Source of the DNA: Eubacteriales Family XIII. Incertae Sedis bacterium
Lineage (GTDB): Bacteria; Bacillota; Clostridia; Peptostreptococcales; Anaerovoracaceae
Assembly (NCBI GenBank): GCA_031287295.1
Contig: JAITTH010000110.1
Span: forward strand, 1 to 7,380
Direction of reading: 5' to 3'
DNA length: 7,380 nucleotides
Position numbers and translations under genes: made by a program. Positions 1 to 5,895 of the stretch are shown in pieces (the first letter of the stretch is position 1; each line of letters begins with the position of its first letter). Below the pieces are notes generated by a model. That model had not been told where the DNA came from. It made no database searches and saw nothing but the letters and a program-made list of their open reading frames with translations.

Positions 1-858
1 ATGAGAGATCGTGTTTTGATCGCCTCGAAAACCATGGCAAAAAACGCGAATGATCTGAAGAAGGATCTGGAGACGAGTCTGAAAACCCTTCGGACAGATT
101 ATATAGATGTTTATCAATTGCATAATCCGGGATTTTGTCCCAAGCCCGGAGACGAGAGCGGTTTGTACGATGCCTTACTTACTGCACGTGAAGAAGGGAA
201 AATCCGTTTTCTCGGTTTTACCAATCACCGCATTGCGATCGCGGAAGAGATGGTATCGTCCGGACTTTACGATGTCTTGCAATTCCCTTTTAACTACCTT
301 AGCACCGAAAGGGAGATTCGACTTGTACAAACCTGTGCGGAAAAGAAGATTGGCTTTGTCGCAATGAAATCCCTGTCCGGTGGACTCTTAACAAATTCGG
401 CAGCGGCATGTGCCTATCTTACAGGATTTGAAAATGTCATCCCGATTTGGGGGATTCAACGCGAAAAAGAACTGGACGAATTCCTTTCTTTTATTGCAAA
501 CCCGCCGATCCTGGACAAAACGTTGCAGCAGGTCATCGACACGGATCGCAAAGAGCTGTCCGGAGATTTTTGTCGGGGGTGCGGTTACTGCAAACCATGT
601 CCTTCCGGAATTGAGATAGACACCTGCGCACGTGCGTCATTGCTCCTTCGTCGGGCACCGACCAACATCATTTTATCCGAAAACGGACAGGCATCCATGC
701 AAAAGATACCGGACTGTATCGAATGCGGACAGTGCAAGGAAAGATGCCCCTATGGTCTGGATATTCCGGAATTGTTAAAGAAGAACTACTTGGACTTCCA
801 ATCTATTTTAAATGAAACGAACAAAACAGAAACGAGGAATGTATGGACAAAATTTTAG
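1..858 (+). CDS. Aldo/keto reductase with C-terminal 2x[4Fe-4S] ferredoxin domain (5' partial)
   Basis: NAD(P)H-linked oxidoreductase of the aldo/keto reductase fold, cytoplasmic, of the ferredoxin-fused type found mainly in anaerobes; the substrate is unknown. The visible part begins at the beta-strand carrying the catalytic lysine (IASK, K10) and continues to the catalytic histidine (YQLHNP, H41). The segments that carry the catalytic Asp and Tyr (about 60-75 residues in relatives) are absent, so the gene almost certainly starts upstream and the ATG at position 1 is probably an internal Met. The C-terminal third holds two cysteine clusters: C191-x2-C194-x2-C197-x2-C200-P and C239-x2-C242-x2-C245-x3-C249-P, expected to bind two [4Fe-4S] clusters. 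The 3' end overlaps the next gene by 16 bp, so the two are probably co-transcribed. The family call is secure; the reaction is not. If the cut is real and not a window edge, this would be a truncated reductase. Confidence 0.9.
   Translation: MRDRVLIASKTMAKNANDLKKDLETSLKTLRTDYIDVYQLHNPGFCPKPGDESGLYDALLTAREEGKIRFLGFTNHRIAIAEEMVSSGLYDVLQFPFNYLSTEREIRLVQTCAEKKIGFVAMKSLSGGLLTNSAAACAYLTGFENVIPIWGIQREKELDEFLSFIANPPILDKTLQQVIDTDRKELSGDFCRGCGYCKPCPSGIEIDTCARASLLLRRAPTNIILSENGQASMQKIPDCIECGQCKERCPYGLDIPELLKKNYLDFQSILNETNKTETRNVWTKF
834..839 (+). promoter_or_regulatory. Ribosome binding site of the 843 gene, inside the reductase 3' end
   Basis: GAGGAA lies a few bases before the ATG at 843 and within the last codons of the upstream reductase gene. 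It supports the ATG at 843 as the real start despite the 16-bp overlap. Confidence 0.6.
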
Positions 859-1397
859 ATGCAATCGGACCTTTTCTTGGTAGCACAATTCTCTGGTTTG
901 TCTTAGCCGGAATTGCGCTTTATATGTATCTTCGCTATCGAAAAGAAGCGAATGCCGCAAAACCAAAGGAAGCCTCCTATGATTATCGTGACGAACTGCT
1001 TCGTGTAAACGATCGGATTCTGCAAGATCTCGAAAGTATTACCGCGAGTGGGAATGTGGTCTTGGAAAATCCGAAATTCGCCGATCCAGAATGGCATGGA
1101 TTGATGCAGAGCTATATGGATTACTTCAAACAGGATGGCGCAGATATGATTGCGCACGATTTAGAGACCATTCCTGACGAATATCTTACGCTTCACAAAA
1201 CCTATGTGGAAGGTCTTCTTCGTTCGGAAGAAGGCATTGCTGTCCTACAAAAAGCCATGAACAATAAAAAAGCGGATATGGTCGCCGCGATTGAAGAATC
1301 CTTTATCTGTTTTGAAGAGGGCAGTGCCAAAACGGACGGTGCCATTTCGTTGCTTTTGCAGATGAAAGACGAACCGAAAAAGAAGAAAAAATCGTAA
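843..1397 (+). CDS. Hypothetical single-pass membrane protein, 184 aa
   Basis: I do not recognise this protein. Residues about 8-30 form one strongly hydrophobic helix with no cleavage site, followed at once by RYRKE. The positive-inside rule therefore predicts an N-out/C-in anchor with a cytoplasmic body of about 150 residues. The body is acidic and probably mostly helical, with no cysteine pair or catalytic motif that I can identify. The last residues are a lysine run (PKKKKKS), which could contact nucleic acid or phospholipid headgroups. The gene overlaps the ferredoxin-fused aldo/keto reductase by 16 bp and has its own GAGGAA ribosome site, so the two are likely made together. It ends 17 bp before the convergent phosphoesterase gene. 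The ORF is supported by length, ribosome site and plausible composition. Function is unknown. Confidence 0.75.
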   Translation: MDKILDAIGPFLGSTILWFVLAGIALYMYLRYRKEANAAKPKEASYDYRDELLRVNDRILQDLESITASGNVVLENPKFADPEWHGLMQSYMDYFKQDGADMIAHDLETIPDEYLTLHKTYVEGLLRSEEGIAVLQKAMNNKKADMVAAIEESFICFEEGSAKTDGAISLLLQMKDEPKKKKKS

Positions 1398-1414
1398 GCG
1401 GAAAAGGATAGTAG

Positions 1415-2206
1415 TCAGAGCGTCCGGAATACGGGCATTCTGTTTTCAAATGTCGTTAGATGTGTAAATCCGGCAGCGCGGAGCAATTCTTGCGCGTCGG
1501 ATAAATTTTTCCCGATGTAGCGAACCCCGTGCGAATCCGAACCGGTTGTTACGATTTCTCCACCGAGCGAACGATAGAGCTTCAGCATGGAAAGCGTTGG
1601 AATGGTTCGCACCTGACCATATCGATAGTTTGATGTGTTGATTTCAATGCCTTTCCCTTTTTCGATTAGAACGCGAAAAATTGCCTCGATGCAATCGATG
1701 TAGAGCGATTCTTCCGGATCCGTCGGTAAATATCGGTCGATGACATTGATGTGTCCCAAAACATCAAAATTGTCATATGCTTTTATGCATTCCAACGTCC
1801 ACTCATAATAGAAAATCACCGATTCAAGATCGGTTCTGCCTTCACGGAACGATTGCCGATGAATCGGGTGGTCTCCCGCAGAATGCACAGAGGCGATGAC
1901 AAATTCATAGGGGAAAGAAACAATCTCGTCGCTGCACGATTGCAGCGTTGCACCGGGACGAATGCCGAGTTCAATTCCCGGAACAACGCGGATTCGATCT
2001 TTGTATGTTTCTTTGAGCTCAAGTAACTGCTTTTTGTATGCGGGGAAATCGAGATTCGCCTCATCTGCCGGGAAATTCGGGTCGTAATGGTCGGTTATGG
2101 CAATCTCATCGAGACCAACTTCAATCGCAGTGCAGACAAGCTCCTCCATGGAGGAACCGCCGATGTGGTCATAGGAAAAATTGGAATGCGTGTGGTAATC
2201 AAACAT
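1415..2206 (-). CDS. PHP-domain phosphoesterase, HisJ-type histidinol-phosphatase family
   Basis: A 263-residue protein of the polymerase and histidinol phosphatase (PHP) family, predicted to be a cytoplasmic metal-dependent phosphomonoesterase. The full PHP ligand set is visible: HTH at the N-terminus (H5, H7), TDH (D39, H40), PGIELG (E79), ASVHS (H108), VLGHI (H152), EINTS near 188-192, and GSDSH (D224, H226). Length and motif order fit HisJ (histidinol phosphate to histidinol), but no other his gene is present. The start overlaps the xylA stop by 8 bp (ATGTTTGA) and has no good Shine-Dalgarno at normal spacing, pointing to translational coupling with xylA. The ATG at 2206 is preferred because it puts HTH at residues 5-7, as in relatives. 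The substrate could be histidinol phosphate or a sugar phosphate linked to the isomerase step; the sequence does not decide. Confidence 0.88.
   Translation of the reverse strand: MFDYHTHSNFSYDHIGGSSMEELVCTAIEVGLDEIAITDHYDPNFPADEANLDFPAYKKQLLELKETYKDRIRVVPGIELGIRPGATLQSCSDEIVSFPYEFVIASVHSAGDHPIHRQSFREGRTDLESVIFYYEWTLECIKAYDNFDVLGHINVIDRYLPTDPEESLYIDCIEAIFRVLIEKGKGIEINTSNYRYGQVRTIPTLSMLKLYRSLGGEIVTTGSDSHGVRYIGKNLSDAQELLRAAGFTHLTTFENRMPVFRTL
1422..1446 (+). terminator. Weak candidate terminator for the plus-strand pair
   Basis: GTCCG (1422-1426) and CGGGC (1432-1436) can form a 5-bp stem, including one G-T wobble, around GAATA. The sequence after it is only partly T-rich (attctgtttt). It lies inside the 3' end of the convergent phosphoesterase gene. 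The stem is short and the T tract broken, so this is a suggestion only. On the opposite strand the phosphoesterase gene is followed by a T-rich stretch (about 1377-1392) without a clear hairpin. Confidence 0.2.
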
Positions 2207-3524
2207 TTCCGAAAAATACCTGATTCACAACGCTTTCGAGAAACTCTTGTTTTCCGGATCCGGGCAGGGTAGCTTTGCCGAGCTTTTCTGCCTCTGCTGC
2301 CAATTCTTCAAGCGTTGCACTGCCGTCCGTGATCTTCTTGCCAATGCCTTCTTTGTAGCCGGCGTACCGTGCCGTTACGAATGCATCAATACGACCGTCT
2401 TGCAAAAGTTCGTCCGCTTTGATGAGCCCTAAGGCAAAAGCATCCATGCCGAGAATAAATCCCGCAAACATATCTTCTTGCGTATAGCTGGAACGGCGAT
2501 TTTTGGAGTCGAAATTGAGCCCGCCTGTCGTAAATCCGCCGGATTTCAGAATTTCGAGCATCGCAAACGTCGTATCGTATACATTAAAAGGAAATTCGTC
2601 CGTATCCCAGCCAAGGAGCAGATCGCCCTGATTGGCGTCAACGCTTCCGAGCATTCCGTTCATCGCAGAAATCCGTAGATCATGCTGGAAAGTATGACCG
2701 GCAAGGGTTGCGTGGTTGGCTTCGATGTTCATCTTAAAATCTTGATCGAGACCGTATTGTCTTAAAAACCCGATGGACGTGGCAGCGTCGAAATCGTATT
2801 GATGCTTCATGGGTTCTTTGGGTTTCGGTTCGATGTAAAAACAACCGGTCCACCCCTTGGATCGCGCATATTTTACGGCTTGCTTCATGAGATTGGCAAT
2901 GTTGTCTTGTTCAAATTTCACGTCGGTATTGAGCAGGGTTTCGTATCCTTCGCGACCGCCCCAGAAAGTGTAGCCGGTTCCACCGAACTTGATTGTCAGA
3001 TCGAGTGCCTTTTTGATCTGAGCGGCAGCAAAACAATAGACTTCCGGACTGTTGGTGCTTCCGGCACCGTTCATGAAGCGCGGATTGGAGAACATATTCG
3101 CGGTTCCCCACAGGCATTTAATTCCTGTTTCCTTTTGTTTTGCCGAAATGTATTCGCCGATTTCATCGAGGCGCTTATGGGTCTCGTTAATGTCTTCCGC
3201 TTCCGGAATGAGATCGACATCGTGAAAGGCAAAGTACTCGATTCCCAATTTTGTCATGAATTCGAAGCCGGCGTCTGCCTTGGCGCGTGCATGATCCATC
3301 GTGCCGATCTCCGCTCCGAATGTTTTATTTGCGGTACCAGGTCCGAACATATCCGAACCTGTGGCGCACAAATTGTGCCACCATGCCATCGCAAATTTAA
3401 GATGTTCTTTCATCGGCTTTCCGGCAATCTGTCTGTTCGCATCATAATACTTAAATGCGAGCGGATTTTTACTCTTGCTGCCCTCATATTCAATTTTTGA
3501 AATTCCCGCAAAGATTTCTGCCAT
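2199..3524 (-). CDS. xylA: Xylose isomerase, class II
   Basis: Interconverts D-xylose and D-xylulose (EC 5.3.1.5) in the cytoplasm, and in many relatives D-glucose and D-fructose. The 441-residue product is full length for the class II (long N-terminus) family. All catalytic and metal positions are present at canonical class II numbers: H101 and D104 (FHDVD), E232 and K234 (IEPKPKEP), E268 and H271 (NIEANH), D296 (SVDAN), D307 and D309 (GWDTDEF), D339 (NFD). The substrate-pocket residues are W139 and W188, with Thr at 186 where many homologues have Val. The start was set at 3524 and not at the ATG 24 bp upstream (3548), because AGAGGAG lies 7 nt before it and MAEIF... matches the family N-terminus. 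Translation runs into the PHP phosphatase gene (8-bp overlap). No xylulokinase, xylose transporter or xylR is in the window. Confidence 0.97.
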   Translation of the reverse strand: MAEIFAGISKIEYEGSKSKNPLAFKYYDANRQIAGKPMKEHLKFAMAWWHNLCATGSDMFGPGTANKTFGAEIGTMDHARAKADAGFEFMTKLGIEYFAFHDVDLIPEAEDINETHKRLDEIGEYISAKQKETGIKCLWGTANMFSNPRFMNGAGSTNSPEVYCFAAAQIKKALDLTIKFGGTGYTFWGGREGYETLLNTDVKFEQDNIANLMKQAVKYARSKGWTGCFYIEPKPKEPMKHQYDFDAATSIGFLRQYGLDQDFKMNIEANHATLAGHTFQHDLRISAMNGMLGSVDANQGDLLLGWDTDEFPFNVYDTTFAMLEILKSGGFTTGGLNFDSKNRRSSYTQEDMFAGFILGMDAFALGLIKADELLQDGRIDAFVTARYAGYKEGIGKKITDGSATLEELAAEAEKLGKATLPGSGKQEFLESVVNQVFFGNV

Positions 3525-3531
3525 GATCCTT

Positions 3532-3538
3532 CTCCTCT
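3532..3538 (-). promoter_or_regulatory. Ribosome binding site deciding the xylA start
   Basis: On the minus strand AGAGGAG is followed by 7 nt and then the ATG at 3524. The ATG at 3548 lies upstream of this site and would add eight residues (MMFERRRI) that are not typical of the family, so 3524 is the better start. Confidence 0.85.
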
Positions 3539-3554
3539 CGAACATCAATTCTTA

Positions 3555-3577
3555 TGAATTCTATTATATCGAATTCA
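3555..3577. promoter_or_regulatory. Inverted repeat over the xylA -10 and start (candidate operator)
   Basis: TGAATTC (3555-3561) and GAATTCA (3571-3577) are perfect 7-bp arms separated by 9 bp, and they enclose the TATAAT box and the predicted transcript start. This is a suitable place for a repressor. It does not resemble the XylR operator or the CcpA cre consensus as I know them, so the cognate protein is unknown. Confidence 0.45.
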
Positions 3578-3591
3578 GATTTCATTCGCAA
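3563..3591 (-). promoter_or_regulatory. Promoter of xylA-PHP operon
   Basis: Read on the minus strand, TTGCGA (3591-3586, 4 of 6 to the -35 consensus), a 17-nt spacer and a perfect TATAAT (3568-3563) form a sigma-A-type promoter. The predicted transcript start is near 3556, giving a leader of about 30 nt that contains the xylA ribosome site. It sits between the permease stop (3615) and xylA, so xylA and the PHP gene can be transcribed independently of the ABC operon. Confidence 0.8.
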
Positions 3592-3595
3592 TGAA
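3581..3595. promoter_or_regulatory. Palindrome over the xylA -35 (candidate operator)
   Basis: TTCATT (3581-3586), CGC, AATGAA (3590-3595) is a perfect 6-bp inverted repeat that covers the -35 hexamer. Its centre is 22 bp from the centre of the -10 palindrome, about two helical turns, and both share TGAA/TGAAT half-sites. It has no T tract and so is not a convincing terminator for the upstream permease gene. Confidence 0.4.
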
Positions 3596-3614
3596 TCACC
3601 GCATTGTCCTGCTT

Positions 3615-4982
3615 CTATCGAATCATCTTCCGGGCGTTCAGATAAGTCACAAGAAAATACCCGCCGTAGAGCAACACGAGCATCCCACCCGCAGTTATGC
3701 TTGTCGCGAAAATATTCAAATCGCCCAACAGGTCTATCAACATGCACATCACTTTAATGCCCACAAAGGAATGCGCAATGGCCAATACGAGTGGCAGCAG
3801 GAAGTAAACCAATATTTGTGTAAACAAACTTTTCGACAACATTTTGGCAGGCGCACCCAGCTTTCCAAGGAGTTTGTAACGTGCCTGGTTGTCGCTGGCT
3901 TCGGATAATTGTGTGATGGCCAGCACGCTGGCGCAGGTGAGCAAAAACACCATGCCGATGTAAAAGGACATGTACGCAATACCGATGGATGCGGTGGTTT
4001 CCCGGGGATTGTCGCGCAGGGCAGACGACAGCGCATTGCCCACCGAAATACCGGAAATGGATAAAAATAGCATCAGACACACGAAAGTTTGCGACAGAAA
4101 AGCCGTGTGCATTTTGCTGCTGAGCTGTTTTAGCGTGAATATATTCAATCCCTTGAAATAAACACCTTTGATTTTGGAAATCAGCCTGAGCAAAAATCCC
4201 GAGAGTGAAAAGAAAAACAGCATTGTGCCCACAACCCCCAAAATAACGGAAATCAGCTGCATGACGCGCTTGGATTCATCGAAAAATCCGGCAAACCCGT
4301 TTGTAAGCATGATATGATACGCAACGCCGAGCATAATCGCGCTGAGGATAAACAGCAGGATGGATACGGCCATTGGAATTTTATGGAATTGTTGTGTTCT
4401 TTTTTCCGCGTTGATTAAGTTCAATAGCTTTTGCCGATTGATGTTGATTACGTTAAATAACACCACAACAACAAATGCCACACCAAAATCCAGGACGCTT
4501 GTGCGAGCTGCGTCTGCGGAAAAGACAAAGGCAAAGTGGCTGACGCTCACGCTAAACAGCTTGGCGGTAATCAGTGCCATACCCTGAGAAAGAAATACAC
4601 CCAACAGGATGCCGATGGCGAGCGAAACCAGCCCTACCAAAAAGGTTTCCACCAACAAAACGGCAGATATTTTGCCTTTTTTCATACCCAACAGCATATA
4701 AATTCCAAGCTCTTTTTTGCGACGACGGATGAGGAAGGCGTTCGCATATACAATCAGAAATCCCAAAATCGCCGCCACAAAGCCGGAGAGCATATTCATG
4801 TCTTGCGATATGCCTAACAATGCCAATCGTGAGTCCTGGGTCAAATCCATCATGACAGACTGACTCTCAAGGGAGTTGAAGATGTAAAACAGCGCAACGC
4901 CAATCATAATGGTGAGGAAATAAATGCCGTAATCGCGAAAACTTTTACGCACATTGCGAAAGGCAAGCGTGAAGATGTTCAT
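3615..4982 (-). CDS. BceB-like FtsX-family ABC transporter permease lacking the large extracellular domain
   Basis: Membrane subunit of a Bce-type peptide-antibiotic detoxification/sensing ABC transporter. The 455-residue product has ten predicted membrane segments: about 19-37, 64-85, 106-128, 163-180, 202-224, 241-268, 295-316, 334-358, 385-410 and 430-448. FtsX-like features follow segment 2 (RRRKKELGIYMLLGMKK, 86-102) and segment 8 (LSEASDNQARYKLLGKLGAP, 359-378). BceB relatives are usually about 620-670 residues, with roughly 200 extracellular residues between segments 7 and 8. Here that loop is only about 17 residues (SSALRDNPRETTASIGI), although everything on both sides aligns in style with the family. 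Its ATG overlaps the ATPase stop (ATGA) and is preceded by a strong GGAGGTGA site (4989-4996, 6 nt away). No interrupted reading frame is visible, so this is either a compact natural form or an in-frame loss. Family call secure; drug specificity unknown. Confidence 0.9.
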   Translation of the reverse strand: MNIFTLAFRNVRKSFRDYGIYFLTIMIGVALFYIFNSLESQSVMMDLTQDSRLALLGISQDMNMLSGFVAAILGFLIVYANAFLIRRRKKELGIYMLLGMKKGKISAVLLVETFLVGLVSLAIGILLGVFLSQGMALITAKLFSVSVSHFAFVFSADAARTSVLDFGVAFVVVVLFNVININRQKLLNLINAEKRTQQFHKIPMAVSILLFILSAIMLGVAYHIMLTNGFAGFFDESKRVMQLISVILGVVGTMLFFFSLSGFLLRLISKIKGVYFKGLNIFTLKQLSSKMHTAFLSQTFVCLMLFLSISGISVGNALSSALRDNPRETTASIGIAYMSFYIGMVFLLTCASVLAITQLSEASDNQARYKLLGKLGAPAKMLSKSLFTQILVYFLLPLVLAIAHSFVGIKVMCMLIDLLGDLNIFATSITAGGMLVLLYGGYFLVTYLNARKMIR

Positions 4983-5737
4983 GCTGCTTCACCTCCCAAC
5001 ACCGTCATAACTTCCATGATTTTGTCGAAGAAGACCCTGCGGGAATCTCTGCCCCGAATCAACTCGGTGAACAGTCTGCCGTCCCGGATGAACAAAATCC
5101 TGTCTGCGTAGCTGGCTGAAAACGGGTCATGTGTGACCATGAGAATGGTGCTCTGCAGTTCCTTGACCATGGCGCGGAAACTTTCCAAAAGTGCCTGACT
5201 GGACTTGCTGTCCAGTGCGCCGGTAGGTTCATCGGCAAGCACCAGGGCAGGGTTTGTGACGATCGCCCGCGCGGAAGCCACCCGCTGTCGCTGACCGCCC
5301 GACATCTGGATGGGGTATTTGTTCAAAATATCTGCAATTCCCAAATTTTCGGCTATGACACGTACCCGTCGCGTCACATCGCGTGTGCTTACCTTTGCGA
5401 TGGTCAGCGCCAGCGCGATGTTTTCAAAGGCGGTCAGGGTGTCTAAAAGGTTATAGTCCTGAAAGATAAACCCCAGCTTGCGACAGCGAAAATCGGAAAG
5501 CTGCCCGGATCGAAGGGTGGTGATGTCTACATTTTCAATGTGAATGCTGCCGGATGTAGCGTTATCTATGGTGGAGATACAGTTGAGCAGGGTGGTTTTA
5601 CCACTGCCCGATGCGCCCATCACACCCACATATTCGCCTTTGTCTACATCAAAACTGATGCCGTTCAGCGCTTTCGTGACGCTGCCACGACCTCCGTAAA
5701 TCTTCTCTAAATCCCGAACCTGTAATATTTCCCGCAT
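4979..5737 (-). CDS. BceA-like ABC transporter ATP-binding protein
   Basis: Cytoplasmic ATPase that powers the adjacent FtsX-type permease. The product is 252 residues, the usual size for BceA/MacB-type ATPases. Motifs in order are Walker A GASGSGKTT (41-49), Q-loop FIFQDYN (Q93), signature MSGGQRQR (145-152, Met in place of the usual Leu), Walker B LVLADE (165-170) with PTGALD D-loop, and H-loop THD (H203). All catalytic residues are intact. The start at 5737 was chosen because AGAGGAG (5746-5752) lies 8 nt upstream and MREILQVRDLEKIYG is the normal N-terminus. The in-frame ATG at 5785 would add 16 atypical residues and falls within the likely -10 region. The stop overlaps the permease start by 4 bp. 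It is preceded by a regulatory gap downstream of the two-component genes, as in BceRS-BceAB loci, so induction by the linked response regulator is likely. Confidence 0.95.
   Translation of the reverse strand: MREILQVRDLEKIYGGRGSVTKALNGISFDVDKGEYVGVMGASGSGKTTLLNCISTIDNATSGSIHIENVDITTLRSGQLSDFRCRKLGFIFQDYNLLDTLTAFENIALALTIAKVSTRDVTRRVRVIAENLGIADILNKYPIQMSGGQRQRVASARAIVTNPALVLADEPTGALDSKSSQALLESFRAMVKELQSTILMVTHDPFSASYADRILFIRDGRLFTELIRGRDSRRVFFDKIMEVMTVLGGEAA
4989..4996 (-). promoter_or_regulatory. Strong ribosome binding site of the permease, inside the ATPase gene
   Basis: GGAGGTGA on the minus strand, 6 nt before the permease ATG at 4982 and within the last codons of the ATPase gene. Together with the ATGA overlap it indicates tightly balanced synthesis of the two transporter subunits. 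Confidence 0.75.
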
Positions 5738-5745
5738 ATCAATTG

Positions 5746-5752
5746 CTCCTCT
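5746..5752 (-). promoter_or_regulatory. Ribosome binding site deciding the ATPase start
   Basis: AGAGGAG on the minus strand with an 8-nt spacer to the ATG at 5737; no comparable site precedes the longer ATG at 5785. Confidence 0.75.
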
Positions 5753-5783
5753 CTGTTTTCCATGATTGCGAATTTCTTTAGTC

Positions 5784-5789
5784 ATTATG
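5784..5789 (-). promoter_or_regulatory. Candidate -10 of the ABC operon promoter
   Basis: CATAAT on the minus strand matches 5 of 6 bases of the -10 consensus and would place the transcript start near 5777, giving a leader of about 40 nt before the ATG at 5737. No good -35 hexamer lies 16-18 bp upstream, as expected if transcription depends on an activator bound just upstream. An alternative weak reading uses GTGACA (5799-5804) as the -35 with TAAAGA 18 bp further on. Confidence 0.4.
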
Positions 5790-5797
5790 GTCTTATT

Positions 5798-5819
5798 CTG
5801 TCACGTCCCGGTATGCCGT
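5798..5819 (-). repeat. Direct repeat copy A (proximal), ACGGCATA-N7-GTGACAG
   Basis: Minus-strand ACGGCATA (5819-5812), seven unrelated bases, then GTGACAG (5804-5798). The same two blocks with the same 7-bp spacer recur exactly 55 bp further upstream. This copy overlaps the expected -35/spacer region of the ABC operon promoter, about 61 bp upstream of the ATPase ATG. Confidence 0.6.
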
Positions 5820-5844
5820 ACCATGGATTTAGCTGACAATAACC

Positions 5845-5858
5845 TAACAAAACTGTCA
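5845..5858 (-). promoter_or_regulatory. Candidate BceR-type response regulator box
   Basis: TGACA-GTTT-TGTTA on the minus strand is an inverted repeat that fits the BceR-family consensus TnACA-N4-TGTAA, as I recall it, with one mismatch. Its centre is about 114 bp upstream of the ATPase ATG, a plausible distance for activation by the linked regulator. Its TGACA half is shared with direct repeat copy B. Confidence 0.5.
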
Positions 5859-5874
5859 CATTAAAATATGCCGT
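5853..5874 (-). repeat. Direct repeat copy B (distal), ACGGCATA-N7-GTGACAG
   Basis: Second copy of the split motif: ACGGCATA at 5874-5867 and GTGACAG at 5859-5853. Fifteen of 15 block positions match copy A, while the 7-bp spacer differs (TTTTAAT against CCGGGAC). That is the pattern of a selected protein-binding site more than of a recent duplication. Its ACGGCATA block is also part of the terminator stem of the kinase operon. Confidence 0.6.
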
Positions 5875-5895
5875 GGTTTTGTCACGGCACATTTT
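5863..5895 (-). terminator. Rho-independent terminator of the regulator-kinase operon
   Basis: A 7-bp perfect stem TGCCGTG/CACGGCA (5869-5875 with 5883-5889), a 7-nt loop, and outer A-T pairs (AAAAT 5863-5867 with ATTTT 5891-5895) after one mismatch. Read on the minus strand the stem is followed by TATTTTAA. It lies about 22 bp after the kinase stop and upstream of the ABC operon. The flanking A/T symmetry would also allow termination on the plus strand, but no plus-strand gene needs it. Confidence 0.7.

Noticed and set aside
2799..3500. 233-codon open frame on the plus strand
   Set aside because: It lies entirely antisense to xylA, whose catalytic residues are all intact. Its composition is unlike a folded protein and it has no supporting ribosome site; it is a shadow of the codon pattern of xylA.
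3569..3586. CcpA cre site in the xylA promoter
   Set aside because: The minus-strand ATGAAATCTGAATTC resembles the outer positions, but the central CG of the cre consensus is missing.
3578..3597. Terminator for the permease operon
   Set aside because: The palindrome is only 6 bp, AT-rich and not followed by a T tract on the minus strand; it fits better as an operator over the xylA -35.
5738..5785. 16-residue N-terminal extension of the ATPase from the ATG at 5785
   Set aside because: The extension is atypical for the family, lacks a ribosome site and overlaps the likely -10 element; the ATG at 5737 has AGAGGAG at good spacing.
5810..5822. Short inverted repeat GGTA-tgccg-TACC as a separate operator
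   Set aside because: Arms of only 4 bp can occur by chance; it is better explained as part of the region carrying direct repeat copy A.
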